Assembly: GCA_025058595.1 (NCBI GenBank) | Contig: JANXEK010000006.1 | Span: 1 to 64,000 of the forward strand | Direction of reading: 5' to 3' | DNA from: Candidatus Bathyarchaeota archaeon | GTDB taxonomy: Archaea > Thermoproteota > CALKCG01 > B24 > DRYS01 | Length of the DNA stretch: 64,000 nt | Part shown: piece after piece, positions 49,681-61,300 of the stretch | How the letters are laid out: every line of letters begins with the position of its first letter | Numbering within the stretch: position 1 is the first letter of the stretch | Made by a program: the position numbers and the translations under genes | Notes under the pieces: model-generated | What the model saw: the letters and a program-made list of their open reading frames with translations, nothing else | Told to the model about the DNA's origin: nothing | Databases searched by the model: none

Positions 49681-50822
49681 TTTTCCTCAAGCCTCCTAAG
49701 CTCTTCAGCGAATACGGGATCTTCTAGGGATAGCTCTTTTGCGTAGCTATATAGTTTCTGATCGAAATTCTCGGATAGTTTAAGTAGTATAAGCCAATGT
49801 CCTCTAGCCTCTCTATCCTTCACTTTCTCCCTCTCCTTGGAGAGGATCTCAGCCCAGTTACTGAGTAGATTCCTCGAATCCGTCAGGGATGCTCTATGTA
49901 TTAGCGTCCAAGGTATAAGCTCCCATAGAGAGCCTTCAGATAACTCTCCTTCAAGCCATAGCTTAGCCTTAGCTAGCTCTGTAAGCGATATTACGCTCCT
50001 CTCGCTCGGCGGTTCACGTATCTTACTGCATGTCTCTCTAACGAAGTGGCATCCACTACATAGGGCCGGAGGCTTAACATCCGCAAACTCTTTATCCCTT
50101 ATACAAGCTTGAAGATCTCTTACGACCATATTTATCATACCCAGGGTTTCGACATCTAATTCTATCTCAGAAACCTCGCTACGTATCTCTTCAAGCTCGC
50201 TCACATCTAATACTTGAGGCATACTTTCTACGAGCATACCTCCAAACTTCTTCAAAACCTCTTCCAATCTGAACTTCTCGCTTAAGCTTAGAGTCCTCAA
50301 TAGTATGCATATATCGAATCTATCGTAGAACGGTGGTGGATGGATAAACGTACCCGCGTCGTTCGGGTTCTCGTTAGCTATAAGTATATAGTCGCCTATC
50401 TTCATCCTCCTACCGTAGGACCAAACCTCACCGAATTGCATGAGATGGTATATCCCAGCAGTAGTGTAAGGGTTCAACCTATTAACCTCATCCAAGCCTT
50501 TACCCCTACTCTTCACAAACTCAGACCATACGATCCTCTCAACCCCCTCCCTCTCGAGCGAAGGTATATGAAGCCTACCTATAACCTCACCTCTTCTAAC
50601 CTCAGATGCACCCGATATAACTACGAAATCATCCCCGCACAGCCCTTTAAGTAGTAGCAGCATCAGGGTGGATTTTCCCGCTCCTCTAGGAGCTCTTATA
50701 AGTGTAGCACTTCTCCGATGCAACTGATTGAGTACGGCAACTTCGACCGCTCTCTCATTCCCTATAAACCTAGATTTTACCTCCGATATCAGTGTCCTAA
50801 CCTTAGTTTTCAAACTGCCCAT
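49644..50822 (-). CDS. MoxR/Mg-chelatase-like AAA+ ATPase
   Basis: LIRAPRGAGKSTLMLLLLKGL (Walker A), DEVNRLNPYTTAGIYHLMQFGEVW, LIANENPNDAGTF. Confidence 0.87.
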   Translation of the reverse strand: MGSLKTKVRTLISEVKSRFIGNERAVEVAVLNQLHRRSATLIRAPRGAGKSTLMLLLLKGLCGDDFVVISGASEVRRGEVIGRLHIPSLEREGVERIVWSEFVKSRGKGLDEVNRLNPYTTAGIYHLMQFGEVWSYGRRMKIGDYILIANENPNDAGTFIHPPPFYDRFDICILLRTLSLSEKFRLEEVLKKFGGMLVESMPQVLDVSELEEIRSEVSEIELDVETLGMINMVVRDLQACIRDKEFADVKPPALCSGCHFVRETCSKIREPPSERSVISLTELAKAKLWLEGELSEGSLWELIPWTLIHRASLTDSRNLLSNWAEILSKEREKVKDREARGHWLILLKLSENFDQKLYSYAKELSLEDPVFAEELRRLEEKWSSEGVLKDLK

Positions 50823-50823
50823 A

Positions 50824-51111
50824 CTACCACACCCCTACAGCTTTAGTTAAGAGTAATCCTAGTAGCACTAATATGGTTGCAATCAGTATCTTCAAGTAGA
50901 ATCTAAGTTTATCCACAGTCGATGTTAGCAGTTCTATTTCCTTTCTAAGCATATAAGCTTCAGATGATGATAATAGGAATCTACCGTAGCTTCGGCCCAT
51001 ATAGAATTCTGGAAGAGAGATCCTTTCAGCTTCAACGGTAGGCGGCTGGATGAACCCCCTATACCTCTTAGCTTTAGCCTCCATATACCTTCTGAATAAC
51101 TCCCCCATCAA
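50824..51111 (-). CDS. Small C-terminally membrane-anchored protein in the MoxR-VWA operon
   Basis: C-terminal TM LRFYLKILIATILVLLGLLLTKAVGVW; stop 2 nt before the MoxR start. Confidence 0.6.
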   Translation of the reverse strand: MMGELFRRYMEAKAKRYRGFIQPPTVEAERISLPEFYMGRSYGRFLLSSSEAYMLRKEIELLTSTVDKLRFYLKILIATILVLLGLLLTKAVGVW

Positions 51112-51166
51112 GCCGGATATAGACTGGAAGGTTTAAATTTAATCTTTCCTCGAAAGCAGGGTTGAT

Positions 51167-52198
51167 CTAGATGCTTCTATATTGAAGCTTCATCTTCAGC
51201 TCTATAAGATCCTTCAATATGTTGTGAGCGGTTTCGATACCGCCTGCACCTTTACCTATCATCGTTATACTTCCCAGATTCTCTACATGGAATGTTAACG
51301 CGTTCAAATTGCCAGAAACAGCTAACGGGCTATTTCTAGGGATCTCGACCGGAGCTACCCATGCCCTCCCCCTCTTAGCATCTACAGAACCTAGAAGCTT
51401 AACGGTAGACCCTCTCTTACAGGCTTCAGTTAAATATTCCTTTGTCATCCCTCTTATACCTTTAACTTCTACATCCTTCAAGGTTATCCTAGCGCCCATT
51501 ATATGTACGGCTAATATGACGATCTTACAAGCTGTATCCCACCCATCTACATCCATCGATGGGTCTGCTTCAGCGTATCCAAGCCTCTGAGCTTCTCTTA
51601 AAGCTTGTTCGAACGATAACCCATCCTCCATCGAAGAAAGTATATAGTTACACGTACCGTTGAGTATCCCCTCTAAACCTAAGATACGATCTCCAGCTAA
51701 ACATTTCTCAGCAAACCTTATAAACGGTGTCCCTCCACCTACCGTTCCACTGAACATCAACCCTCTTCCGGTGTGGTGAGCTAGCTCCAGTAGGCTAGGC
51801 ATAGCTAGAGCTAACGGACCTTTATTAGCCGTAACTACGTGTAAACCGGATTTCAGAGCCTCCCTTATATGAGTTAACCCAGGTTCTCCATCCACTATGT
51901 TCGTAGGTGTAACTTCTATAACTACATCTACATCTACAAGTCTATCCGATATTATTTCGACTGCTTTAACCCCTATCCTACCGTAATCTGGATAGAAGCC
52001 TACGCTACCCCTAGATCGCTTAGCCTCCTCTAGCTTCGAGTAATCTAACCCTCCTGGGTTTATCGCTACGCCTCTACTATCCGCGACAGCGACGAGCTTT
52101 GGATATAAACCGATTCCTTCTAGATGGTTCCTCCTAGATTCTAGAAGTCTAGCTACCGCTCTACCCACATTACCGTAGCCTAATAACGCTATCCTCAT
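51167..52198 (-). CDS. hom: Homoserine dehydrogenase
   Basis: MRIALLGYGNVGRAVARLLE, VVTANKGPLAL, GTVGGGTPFI, GILNGTCNYILSSM. Confidence 0.94.
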   Translation of the reverse strand: MRIALLGYGNVGRAVARLLESRRNHLEGIGLYPKLVAVADSRGVAINPGGLDYSKLEEAKRSRGSVGFYPDYGRIGVKAVEIISDRLVDVDVVIEVTPTNIVDGEPGLTHIREALKSGLHVVTANKGPLALAMPSLLELAHHTGRGLMFSGTVGGGTPFIRFAEKCLAGDRILGLEGILNGTCNYILSSMEDGLSFEQALREAQRLGYAEADPSMDVDGWDTACKIVILAVHIMGARITLKDVEVKGIRGMTKEYLTEACKRGSTVKLLGSVDAKRGRAWVAPVEIPRNSPLAVSGNLNALTFHVENLGSITMIGKGAGGIETAHNILKDLIELKMKLQYRSI

Positions 52199-53436
52199 AT
52201 CATCAGTATCCTCCTTAGATCTTCAAGGTTAGGATCGACTTCTATAGGAGACTCGCAGATCTTCAAAACTATCTCCGGATCCTTCAATCCGTGACCTGTA
52301 GCTATACATACCGTTACTTCATCCCTATCGATAACACCATCTTCTACTAACCTTCTCACACCCGCTATAGAAGCAGCACTAGCAGGTTCTACGAATAAAC
52401 CCTCCATCCTAGCGATAAGCTTCTGTGCGTCTAGTATTTCTTCATCAGATACATCGATCATAGAACCTCCAGATTCGCGTACAGCTCTAAGAGCTTTCTT
52501 CCAGCTAACAGGGCTCCCTATCCTTATAGCTGTAGCTATAGTCTCTGGGTTCTCGATAGGCTCGATAACCCAGCTCATGGATCTATACGCTTTTACGAGG
52601 GGATTTGCTCCCTTCGCTTGCACTCCGTGCATCCTAGGTAATTCCTCTGTCAATCCTAACATCCTAATCTCGTTGAACCCCTTCCAATATGCAGATATAT
52701 TCCCAGCGTTACCTACCGGTATCACTATGTTATCTGGGTTGAAGCCGAGCTGATCGAATATCTCTAGAGCAGCCGTCTTCTGCCCTTCTATCCTGAAAGG
52801 ATTCACGCTATTGAGGAGATAGATTCCGCTATCTTCTAAGCAGAGTTGTATAGCAGTCTTCAGAGCCAAATCGAAGTTTCCTCTTATAGCTAAAACCTTA
52901 GCTCCGTATACCATCGCCTGCGATAATTTACCCACCGCTACCTTTCCAGCCGGTACTAATACATAGCATTTTAAACCTGCCCTAGCTGAATATGCAGATA
53001 AGCTGGCGGCCGTATTACCGGTCGAAGCGCATAAAGTTGCTTTAAACCCAAGCTCTAAAGCTTTAGAAACACCTACAGTCATCCCCCGATCCTTGAAGCT
53101 GGCAGTAGGATTATCGCCTTCACATTTAACGTATAGATTCTCCAACCCTATTATCCTAGTTAGATTACGGCATCTCAGTAGCCGTGTACCCCCTTCACCC
53201 ATACTAACTATCTTTGAATCGTCGAATATAGGTAGAAGCTCTCGATATCGCCAAACGTTGAAAGGGCGTCTACACCATAACCTCGTATCTACTATGCTAC
53301 TCAATTTCCCTGCATCTAGCCGGATCTCTAGTAGCCCACCGCATCTGCTACACGTATATAAAACTTCATTTACCCCGTAACTCTGACCGCAGTCTATACA
53401 TCTTACATCGAAGTATTCATCCAACTTCATAGACAC
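52195..53436 (-). CDS. thrC: Threonine synthase
   Basis: Zinc-ribbon N-terminus, NPTASFKDRGMTVGVSKA (PLP), CASTGNTAASLSAYSARAG. Confidence 0.93.
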   Translation of the reverse strand: MSMKLDEYFDVRCIDCGQSYGVNEVLYTCSRCGGLLEIRLDAGKLSSIVDTRLWCRRPFNVWRYRELLPIFDDSKIVSMGEGGTRLLRCRNLTRIIGLENLYVKCEGDNPTASFKDRGMTVGVSKALELGFKATLCASTGNTAASLSAYSARAGLKCYVLVPAGKVAVGKLSQAMVYGAKVLAIRGNFDLALKTAIQLCLEDSGIYLLNSVNPFRIEGQKTAALEIFDQLGFNPDNIVIPVGNAGNISAYWKGFNEIRMLGLTEELPRMHGVQAKGANPLVKAYRSMSWVIEPIENPETIATAIRIGSPVSWKKALRAVRESGGSMIDVSDEEILDAQKLIARMEGLFVEPASAASIAGVRRLVEDGVIDRDEVTVCIATGHGLKDPEIVLKICESPIEVDPNLEDLRRILMI

Positions 53437-54349
53437 CTCTACCCATCCTTGTAATGTATATCCTGCATCCTATATCCCTATCCTCGAAGAGTCTTCTGAA
53501 TGATTCTGCTATAGATCCCAATTCATCACGGTACGCTATAGCTATGTAGGCCGGTCCTGCACCGCTTAAAGCTACACCGATCCCAAGCTTTTCAGCTAAC
53601 ATACGTACCTCATCGTAAAGCTGTGCAAAGCCATGGTGAGCTCTAATACGTTCAACTCCCTCATCCCTCATGCCATCTCTAAGTAAATCTACACGCCCTA
53701 AGATCAAGCCTAATACAGTTAAACTTCCATAACCTACGTTACGATATGCAGACGATAAATCTATCGTAGAAGGTAGGATTTTCCTTGCTTCATATGTTGA
53801 TGCCTTACCTATACGCGGTAGAATAACGACTACGCCTAGCCTATCGTCAGGTTGGAATGGATAGATCCTTGGAGGTGTACCGGCTATTATGGTGAACCCT
53901 CCATATATGGCTGGCGCTACGTTATCTAGATGAGGTGTTCCAGCGGATACAACCTCACCGAGCGAAGCATACCGTACGAGCTCATCTCTGGATAGCTTCA
54001 AATCGTATAGCCTATTTAACGCATAAGCCACAGCTGAAGCTGTAGCGGCAGATGAACCTAACCCTGATCCTGGAGGTATATTCTTCTGGATCCTTATCCT
54101 GATGTTATCTTCTAAGCTGAAATCCTTCATCATCTTTAGAGCCACATATCCCCCCGTATTCCTTTCAGGATCTAGCGGTATCGGATAACCTTCCACGGAT
54201 ATCTCTATAACCTTTCCTCCCTTGGGAGTTATCGAAACATCCACTATATCATATGGATCTTCTAAAGCTAGACCGAAGCAATCAAAGCCAGCTCCAAGAT
54301 TAGCGGATGAAGCAGGGGCCTTCACCCTCATACTTTCCATATTAACCAC
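53417..54349 (-). CDS. thrB: Homoserine kinase (GHMP)
   Basis: VKAPASSANLGAGFDCFGLAL, IPPGSGLGSSAATASAVAYALN. Confidence 0.94.
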   Translation of the reverse strand: MVNMESMRVKAPASSANLGAGFDCFGLALEDPYDIVDVSITPKGGKVIEISVEGYPIPLDPERNTGGYVALKMMKDFSLEDNIRIRIQKNIPPGSGLGSSAATASAVAYALNRLYDLKLSRDELVRYASLGEVVSAGTPHLDNVAPAIYGGFTIIAGTPPRIYPFQPDDRLGVVVILPRIGKASTYEARKILPSTIDLSSAYRNVGYGSLTVLGLILGRVDLLRDGMRDEGVERIRAHHGFAQLYDEVRMLAEKLGIGVALSGAGPAYIAIAYRDELGSIAESFRRLFEDRDIGCRIYITRMGRGVYEVG

Positions 54350-54410
54350 GCTCTAAGCTACCTCTAGATCGCTTTATTCTCGGTAATTTAACGATTTCGC
54401 ATTCATTACG

Positions 54411-55520
54411 CTATCCCCTTCTATGTTTATACTCTATATAGCATGCCCCCTCCACAGATACCATGCATGGACCTATAGGGTTTAAAACTGTACAGATACT
54501 GGAGAACAGTGGACAGTCTCTCGGTTTAACTAAACCTCTAAGCACCTCCGAGCATAGACAACCTTTAGGTTCATCGTAATCTCCATACAACTCTAGTTCA
54601 TCCTGGAAAACTAACCTAGCTTCTCGATCCTCATACCTTCTCCTGAGACGCATACCTGAATTCTTTATTTTAGAAAGCCCCCTCCATTCAAGATCGATAG
54701 TCTCGAAAGCCTCCTCGATAAGCTTCAAAGCTTTAGGATTGCCCCCCCTCCTTACAGCTCTACTATACTCATTCTCAACCTTAGCTTCACCTCTCTTAAT
54801 CTGTCTAGCAAGCATATAGACCGACATCAGTACATCGAGGGGCTCGAAACCGGATATTACATGCGGTATCGGAAACTTAGATACTATCCTCTCATACGGC
54901 TCGATTCCTATGATCGTGCTCACATGTCCAGGATCTATGAATCCATCGATCCTCGTCTCGCCTAGGGATAATAAAGCTTCTATAGCCGGCGGTATACGTC
55001 TATGACAACTTAAGACGTAGAAGTTCTTAGGTGGATCGGATAGTATCGTGTAGGCTGTAGCTGGAGCCGTAGTTTCAAACCCGACCGCTAGAAAAACTAC
55101 ATCTCTATCTGGGTTCTTCACAGCGATATCGACGGCATCATCGATACTATAAACTATCCGTACATCAGCCCCCTCTCCTCTGAGTGAAAGTAGACTTCTC
55201 CCTCTGACCCTCACCTTAGCTGCATCGCCATACGTAGCTATGATCTTCCCTTTCATAGCTAACACCATAGCCTCCATATACTCTCTAGCGGTGGTAACGC
55301 ATATTGGGCATCCTGGGCCTGCTATAAGCTCTATACCATAAGGCTCCAATAAAGCATCCAAACTATACCTTACTATAGTATCCTGGTGTGTACCACACAC
55401 ATTCATAAACCTAGCTTCAACGTTAAGATCCCTAATCCTCTCGAGCACCTTGGAAGCTGTCGATCGATCCCTAAACCTAAACATAGCTAAACCTCGATAC
55501 GTACACCTTCGATTATACAA
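54411..55520 (-). CDS. hypD: Hydrogenase maturation protein HypD
   Basis: FMNVCGTHQDTIVRY, LIAGPGCPICVTT, VVFLAVGFETTAPATAY. Confidence 0.95.
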   Translation of the reverse strand: MYNRRCTYRGLAMFRFRDRSTASKVLERIRDLNVEARFMNVCGTHQDTIVRYSLDALLEPYGIELIAGPGCPICVTTAREYMEAMVLAMKGKIIATYGDAAKVRVRGRSLLSLRGEGADVRIVYSIDDAVDIAVKNPDRDVVFLAVGFETTAPATAYTILSDPPKNFYVLSCHRRIPPAIEALLSLGETRIDGFIDPGHVSTIIGIEPYERIVSKFPIPHVISGFEPLDVLMSVYMLARQIKRGEAKVENEYSRAVRRGGNPKALKLIEEAFETIDLEWRGLSKIKNSGMRLRRRYEDREARLVFQDELELYGDYDEPKGCLCSEVLRGLVKPRDCPLFSSICTVLNPIGPCMVSVEGACYIEYKHRRG

Positions 55521-55861
55521 TCTCTACCCTTAATAAACTTCGACACACCATTACATCGAGGGCATCGAACGATCGGCGGAGAGTAATGGTATAATGGGTT
55601 ATCTTCGCATTCAATTATCCATCGATAACTGCATTCCATACATTCAGCCTCAGCCTCCTCCTCAGATATCGTAAATGCTACACCGTCTAAGAGAGGTTCC
55701 ATACTGGCTATAGCTTCTAGAGAAAACCTAAGCTGATCCGGGTTTACGAACGAAAACCTACCTATTCTTATCCTAATCTCCAATATCTTCTTAGCATATC
55801 TTCGCTTAGCTTCTGATAAAACTATATCTATTATCTGTGATGCTATCGAGAATTCATGCAT
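55487..55861 (-). CDS. hypA: Hydrogenase nickel incorporation protein HypA
   Basis: MHEFSIASQIIDIV, zinc site CMEC...CPRC. Confidence 0.93.
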   Translation of the reverse strand: MHEFSIASQIIDIVLSEAKRRYAKKILEIRIRIGRFSFVNPDQLRFSLEAIASMEPLLDGVAFTISEEEAEAECMECSYRWIIECEDNPLYHYSPPIVRCPRCNGVSKFIKGRDCIIEGVRIEV

Positions 55862-55889
55862 ATATCTACCACTACCGAGATGAACTATT

Positions 55890-56621
55890 CTATAAACCTA
55901 GTGCATGTATAACTTCATCTACACCAACCCCATCTCTACATCTAGCTTTAACGACGTAAGCTTTAGGATTTATACTCCTTACATCTTGTAGGAGTTTATC
56001 TGGATCTACCTTCATAGCTTCAGCTAAATCCATCTTATTTATGACTACTATATCTGCATCCATAAACATGAATGGATGTTTAACGACTGTATATGGCCCC
56101 TCCGTTACGCTCACCACAACTATACGTTTATGGCTTCCTAACGGAAACTCAGCCGGGCATATAAGGTTGCCTACATTCTCTATGAATATAAGATCTAGAT
56201 TAGATAGATCAAGCTTCTCTAACGCTCTCCTTATCTGGCTTGCATCGAGATGGCACTCCCTACCAGTATTAACCTGTATAGATAATATACCCTCCTTAAG
56301 AATTATATCTGAATCTATACTAGAAGTTAAATCCCCCTTTATTACAGCTATACGATACTTAGCTTTAAGTCTCCTACAAACCTGTAGTATCAACGTAGTT
56401 TTTCCGGATCCTGTAGCGCCCATAACATCTATAGCTCTAACCCTATTATCATCTAGAATCCTACGATTCTCATCGGCTAACATCATATTGCGCTTTACTA
56501 TACTCTCCTCTAACTCTATATCGAGCACCTCCCCTTCATCCTCTCCTACAACAATCCTACTCAACCCATCCCCTCCGCATTCGAACCTAGATCTTCCTCC
56601 ATAGATAGTATCTTCTTCCAT
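55890..56621 (-). CDS. hypB: Hydrogenase nickel incorporation GTPase HypB
   Basis: DVMGATGSGKTTLI, GKxLT-like IKGDLTSSIDSD, ENVGNLICPAEF, VINKMDLAEA. True start probably TTG near 56570. Confidence 0.94.
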   Translation of the reverse strand: MEEDTIYGGRSRFECGGDGLSRIVVGEDEGEVLDIELEESIVKRNMMLADENRRILDDNRVRAIDVMGATGSGKTTLILQVCRRLKAKYRIAVIKGDLTSSIDSDIILKEGILSIQVNTGRECHLDASQIRRALEKLDLSNLDLIFIENVGNLICPAEFPLGSHKRIVVVSVTEGPYTVVKHPFMFMDADIVVINKMDLAEAMKVDPDKLLQDVRSINPKAYVVKARCRDGVGVDEVIHALGL

Positions 56622-56815
56622 AACTCTAAGGTTTTGCGAGCATAATCTTCCGGTACGATCTGAATAGCATAACCTGCATGCACAAGAACGTAATCTCCAG
56701 GCTTCACCTCCTCGAGTAGAGCAAGGTTAACCTTTCTGATAGTACCATCCCCGAAATCCACCTTACCGGTAACTCCATCTACTTCGATAAGTAGACCGGG
56801 TATCGCTAAACACAT
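56561..56815 (-). CDS. hypC: Hydrogenase maturation chaperone HypC
   Basis: MCLAIPGLLIEVDGVTGKVDFGDGTIRKV, PGDYVLVHAGYAIQIV. Confidence 0.95.
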   Translation of the reverse strand: MCLAIPGLLIEVDGVTGKVDFGDGTIRKVNLALLEEVKPGDYVLVHAGYAIQIVPEDYARKTLELWKKILSMEEDLGSNAEGMG

Positions 56816-56976
56816 CTAGCTCCATCACCCGCAGCTCCCACGTCTAATCTCAACTTCACATAGGTATTAAGCTTTAATCGAACATCGTTTACAGACCTAT
56901 GTGAATCCTATCCTCTATCCATAGAGATACTTCATACTCATATAAATCGATGGTATGCTATAGGATAGACGTAACC

Positions 56977-57315
56977 TCATTCATGGATTATTCTCTCTAT
57001 CTCCTCTAAAAGCTTAGCTATACGTCCACCTTTCTCCGTAAGTCTTATAACCCTTACACCCCTGCTCTTATCCTCAGCTATAAGACCTTTATTTAGCAAT
57101 CCTTCGACCGCTCTATAGAGTGTCGAGGGGCTCATCAAACCTTTCTTAATCAGTTGAGTTATCATCTGAGGTTTACCCGAAGATAGTAGAGTTAATAATA
57201 GTTTAGATTCATGTTCTGTTAATACCATGTATATTCCTCCGATGAAAAATACTAGGATTAAACAGTATATAGAGGTTCTTAAGCTGAAGTGGACGCGAAT
57301 ATCGGCTCTCACCAT
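56977..57315 (-). CDS. Winged-HTH transcriptional regulator (MarR-like)
   Basis: LLLTLLSSGKPQMITQLIKKGLMSPSTLYRAVEGLLNKGLIAEDKSRGVRVIRLTEKG. Confidence 0.8.
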   Translation of the reverse strand: MVRADIRVHFSLRTSIYCLILVFFIGGIYMVLTEHESKLLLTLLSSGKPQMITQLIKKGLMSPSTLYRAVEGLLNKGLIAEDKSRGVRVIRLTEKGGRIAKLLEEIERIIHE

Positions 57316-57496
57316 GATATGATAGTCTGAATCCCAGCTCGTAGGGTTAGCTAACCCCTATTTACTTCAACCATAGCATATATAGGAAGAGCAAGTCATC
57401 GAATTATATATCATCGCATATTTATTGTTACGGAAAGCTACATACTGTTGCTACCGGAAAACTTATCTACTATATCTATGAGGTTATCTACCTATC

Positions 57497-58270
57497 GTGG
57501 TTTTGGTTATGGGCGAATTAAAGAAGAAGCTAAAGGATGGCAGACTCGCTCTAGGTACATGGATAACTATAAACCATCCAGATGTAGTAGATATACTTTC
57601 GGTTCTACCGTTCGATTGGTTCGTATTCGATATGGAGCATTCTCCGCTAGATATAAGTGATCTAGAGGTTCTCATGATGCCTTTGAAGGGTACCGAGATA
57701 ACGCCTATAGTAAGAGTGCCATGGAACGATATGGTCGTCATAAAGAGGGTTTTAGATGTAGGAGCTGAAGGCGTACTCATTCCATGGGTTAATTCACGTG
57801 AGGAAGCTGAAGCCGCTATAAGGTATGTAAGTTATCCTCCTAGAGGGGTTAGAGGAGTGGGTCCTAGAAGATGTATAATGTATGGGAAGAGGCCCTTCCT
57901 AGACTACTATAGGAAGTTCGAAGATGAGGAACTCGTATTGATAGTGCAGATCGAAACTGCTAAAGCTATAGAGAACCTGGAAGGTATACTCTCGGTTGAA
58001 GGCATAGATGTAGCTTACGTAGGCCCTATGGATCTATCGGTTAACCTAGGTATACCTACGATGTTCGATCATCCGAAGTTTAGAGAAGCTCTGGATAAGG
58101 TACTAAAGGTATGCGAGAAGTATGGCGTAACGCCGGGTATCCATACATTCAGTATAGAGCAGGCTAAGATGTATGCGGAGGAAGGGTTTAGATTCATAGC
58201 GTTGATGAGCGATCAGAGAGGTTTAATCTCGATCTTTAAATCTACACTTTCAGAATTCGGTAGATCATAG
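57497..58270 (+). CDS. HpcH/HpaI aldolase-family protein
   Basis: LGTWITINHPDVVDIL, FDWFVFDMEHSPLD, VRGVGPRRC, VQIETAKAIENL. Confidence 0.92.
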   Translation: MVLVMGELKKKLKDGRLALGTWITINHPDVVDILSVLPFDWFVFDMEHSPLDISDLEVLMMPLKGTEITPIVRVPWNDMVVIKRVLDVGAEGVLIPWVNSREEAEAAIRYVSYPPRGVRGVGPRRCIMYGKRPFLDYYRKFEDEELVLIVQIETAKAIENLEGILSVEGIDVAYVGPMDLSVNLGIPTMFDHPKFREALDKVLKVCEKYGVTPGIHTFSIEQAKMYAEEGFRFIALMSDQRGLISIFKSTLSEFGRS

Positions 58271-58314
58271 CGTAGCGGTATAGCGTAACATCTAGATTTC
58301 CAGTTATAAACTTT

Positions 58315-61300
58315 TTATGTCTCCCCGCTACGTTTGCCAGTTAACGTTCTCATACCTCTCGGTAACCTTAATTCTTTAAATAGATTATCGAGTTCCATTA
58401 TTTTAACGTTGATGCTCTTCAATTGTTCTTCTAAAGGTGAAGCTTTTTCGATATACTCTTCTTCGCTAAGTTCCCCTAACTTCCTTGCGACATCAAGCTT
58501 CTCTAACTCCAAGCTTATACGTTTAACTTCATCTAAAAGTATATCGTAGTATGGTTCAAGCTCTAAAGCTAAAGGTCTAAGCTTACGCATAAGCTCCTCT
58601 ATCTGCGTGGTATATTTTCCATGATACTCTTCGTATATCGCGGATGAAACTTTAGGTCTCATAGACTCTAATTTCTCCAATTTACTTTTTACAAGTTTAA
58701 TTTCATCTTGTATAAGTTTAACCTCCGCTAATATGTCTTCCGGTGTTTTCTCCTTCTTTGTAGGGGCTGTCCTCACTATTTTTATCTTCAACTTAGATTC
58801 CTTCCACACCGTATAGCCTAAGCTGAGCTTCTCAAGCCTATATAGAAATTCATGGAGAGCTTTAGATCCTCTGAATTCTGCTGAAAACTCTACTATCGGA
58901 TATATAGTCTCATCCCTCCTAACGCCTATAAGCCTACAGTCTATCACAAGCTGATTCTCAGATAGTATAGGGAATCTAAATTCGAATGTTCCATCCTGGA
59001 AGAGCTGCCCCGAGGCTTTCGTAGATTTAAGCCTAGTTGAGAATAGCTCGTCAAAGTATGCGTAGAGGAGATCCCCCTCAAACATCGTAGTTCTTATCGG
59101 TAGCGGGAACTCCCCCCTCTCACCGATTATCCTAAGATCCCTCTCTACGCTCCTCCTAGACTCTCTGCTTACGAGAGCTAATGTTTTAGCTCTCTTAGTC
59201 GAGATATAGACTGATAGTAGAGGTATCACCGTACCTATGAGTAGCGATAGTAAGATCGTATGAGTCCCCCATGGTATAGACTCTAAGCTTATCACCCCCC
59301 ATATAGATGGAACTAGCATCGATATCCTATCCAACAGTAGGTACAATAGGTATGTCCCGAAGTATCCTATGAAGCTAGAGAATAAACCGAGTATCAGCCC
59401 CTCGGTTAAGAGCATATTCGTTATAGATCTGGGAGTACCTCCTAGTACCGCTAAAACTCTAAGATCCCTACTCCTCTCGTATATAGTCGAATACATAGTG
59501 AGATACACCATCATACATATTATGGCTATAGGTACTACGACGCCACTTAGACCTATAACCCTATACATATGGACTTCCTCATACGATACTAGATATCCAT
59601 CTACGGGTACGCGTACATCGCAACCGAAAAGGTGGACGATTTCCTCCGCCTTACTAGCCAAATCTATACCTTCATCTGTAGGTATTATGAAGAGCCAGGG
59701 TATATCGAAAACATTTATACCTGCTACCGTCATCGGTAGACTATTCACCGTAACTATAACGACATGATCTGGGTTTTCGAACATAGGTCTTCCGTCAGGT
59801 CTTTTAACTTCGGATAGAGCTCCTGGGTTGAATAAGCCTTTAACTTTCACCCTACCTACCGGTATGTGTATATCGCCCCCTTCAGTCCATAGGATTAGAT
59901 TAACCTGTACAATCTCTCCTATAGGTATACCGAGGGTTGAAGGTATAAGTGCAGCCGTCTCGTTAGATACTAGATATCCGCCTAGTACGTAGGTATCTAG
60001 CTTATATAGCTTCGCGAATACCTCTGGATATATACTATACACTTTCATCATACTCCAGCTCGTATCTCTATAGATGATTTCAGCTTCTGCGCTTGCAGCT
60101 CTTTCGAACGAGAAATCGATAGTAGCCATACAGTAGGATATGTTTGCGATCCACTTCTGCGTATTCAGCCAAACTATTATATCTTGGGTTATAAACCGCT
60201 TCTCATATATATCCGTATATAAAGCTATAAATCTATTGTAGGGTGTAGCTTCGAATAGCTCTCTTCCGGTCTCCATAACACCATGCACACCTATAACTCG
60301 AATGAAAGATACGCATGCTCCTACTACGATGGCTATACTCAGAACCACTAATAATGTACGTTTGATCCTACTCTGAAGATTCCTTATCGCTAGGTTTATG
60401 GGCAGTTCTACTCTAGATGATGCGATTAAAGCTGATAGGTAGAAGAATATGAATGCTATGGTTCCAGCTGAGAAACATGCTATAGCGGAAGATATAGGCT
60501 CTATATACGATATCTTTACACCTAGGAGCGTAGATGTAAACATTATAAACCCTGCTCTAAGCTCAGGTAGCGTATAGAAGAAGATACCGGCGAATATGAA
60601 GAATAAAGCGATATGAAACGGGAATCTTATCCTCTCCCTTTTAACTGTTAGATTTAGTATCAAAGTCGAGAATCCGTATGAAAACGCTAAAGCTAGGAAT
60701 ACTCCTAGAACTACAATCCTATCCTGATTACTAAGTTTTCCGTTTAAGTCTAAGAGTTTACTCTGTAGAATGCTTACCGTAAACATCGCTTCGCGATACA
60801 GTCTCTTATCGAATAGTGTATCTAGATACGCTAGGTATGATCTTATGGATTCAGCCTCTCTCCCCTCATCATATAGATCTAAACCTATCTTAGAATACCA
60901 CTCTACCTTATCGAGGGTTCTAGTTATCCAATCGTTAAGGTTATCAAAAGTATAGATCTTCATCCAATTTACTAGGCTATCATCTTCTCCTACCTTTACG
61001 GTCGTCGTATACCCTCTATAGGTAACTCTCCCCATCATCCTTAAGATAGTTAACCTTACAGGATAATCTAATGGTACAAAATATACATTCTCGTATGCCG
61101 GATAACCCGCCGATACGTTTACAGGTATAGCGCTCGGCTCTACTATAAGATCCAGCTTCACAGGATTATTATAGTTTGAAAAAGGGTCTGCACAACTTAC
61201 ATTCACAAGCTTAGCTTTAGCTAAAGTCAATATGAACCTGTAAACCGTCCTATTATTATACTCCGATAATATTTCAGGATCGACACTTAATCCCGTATAT

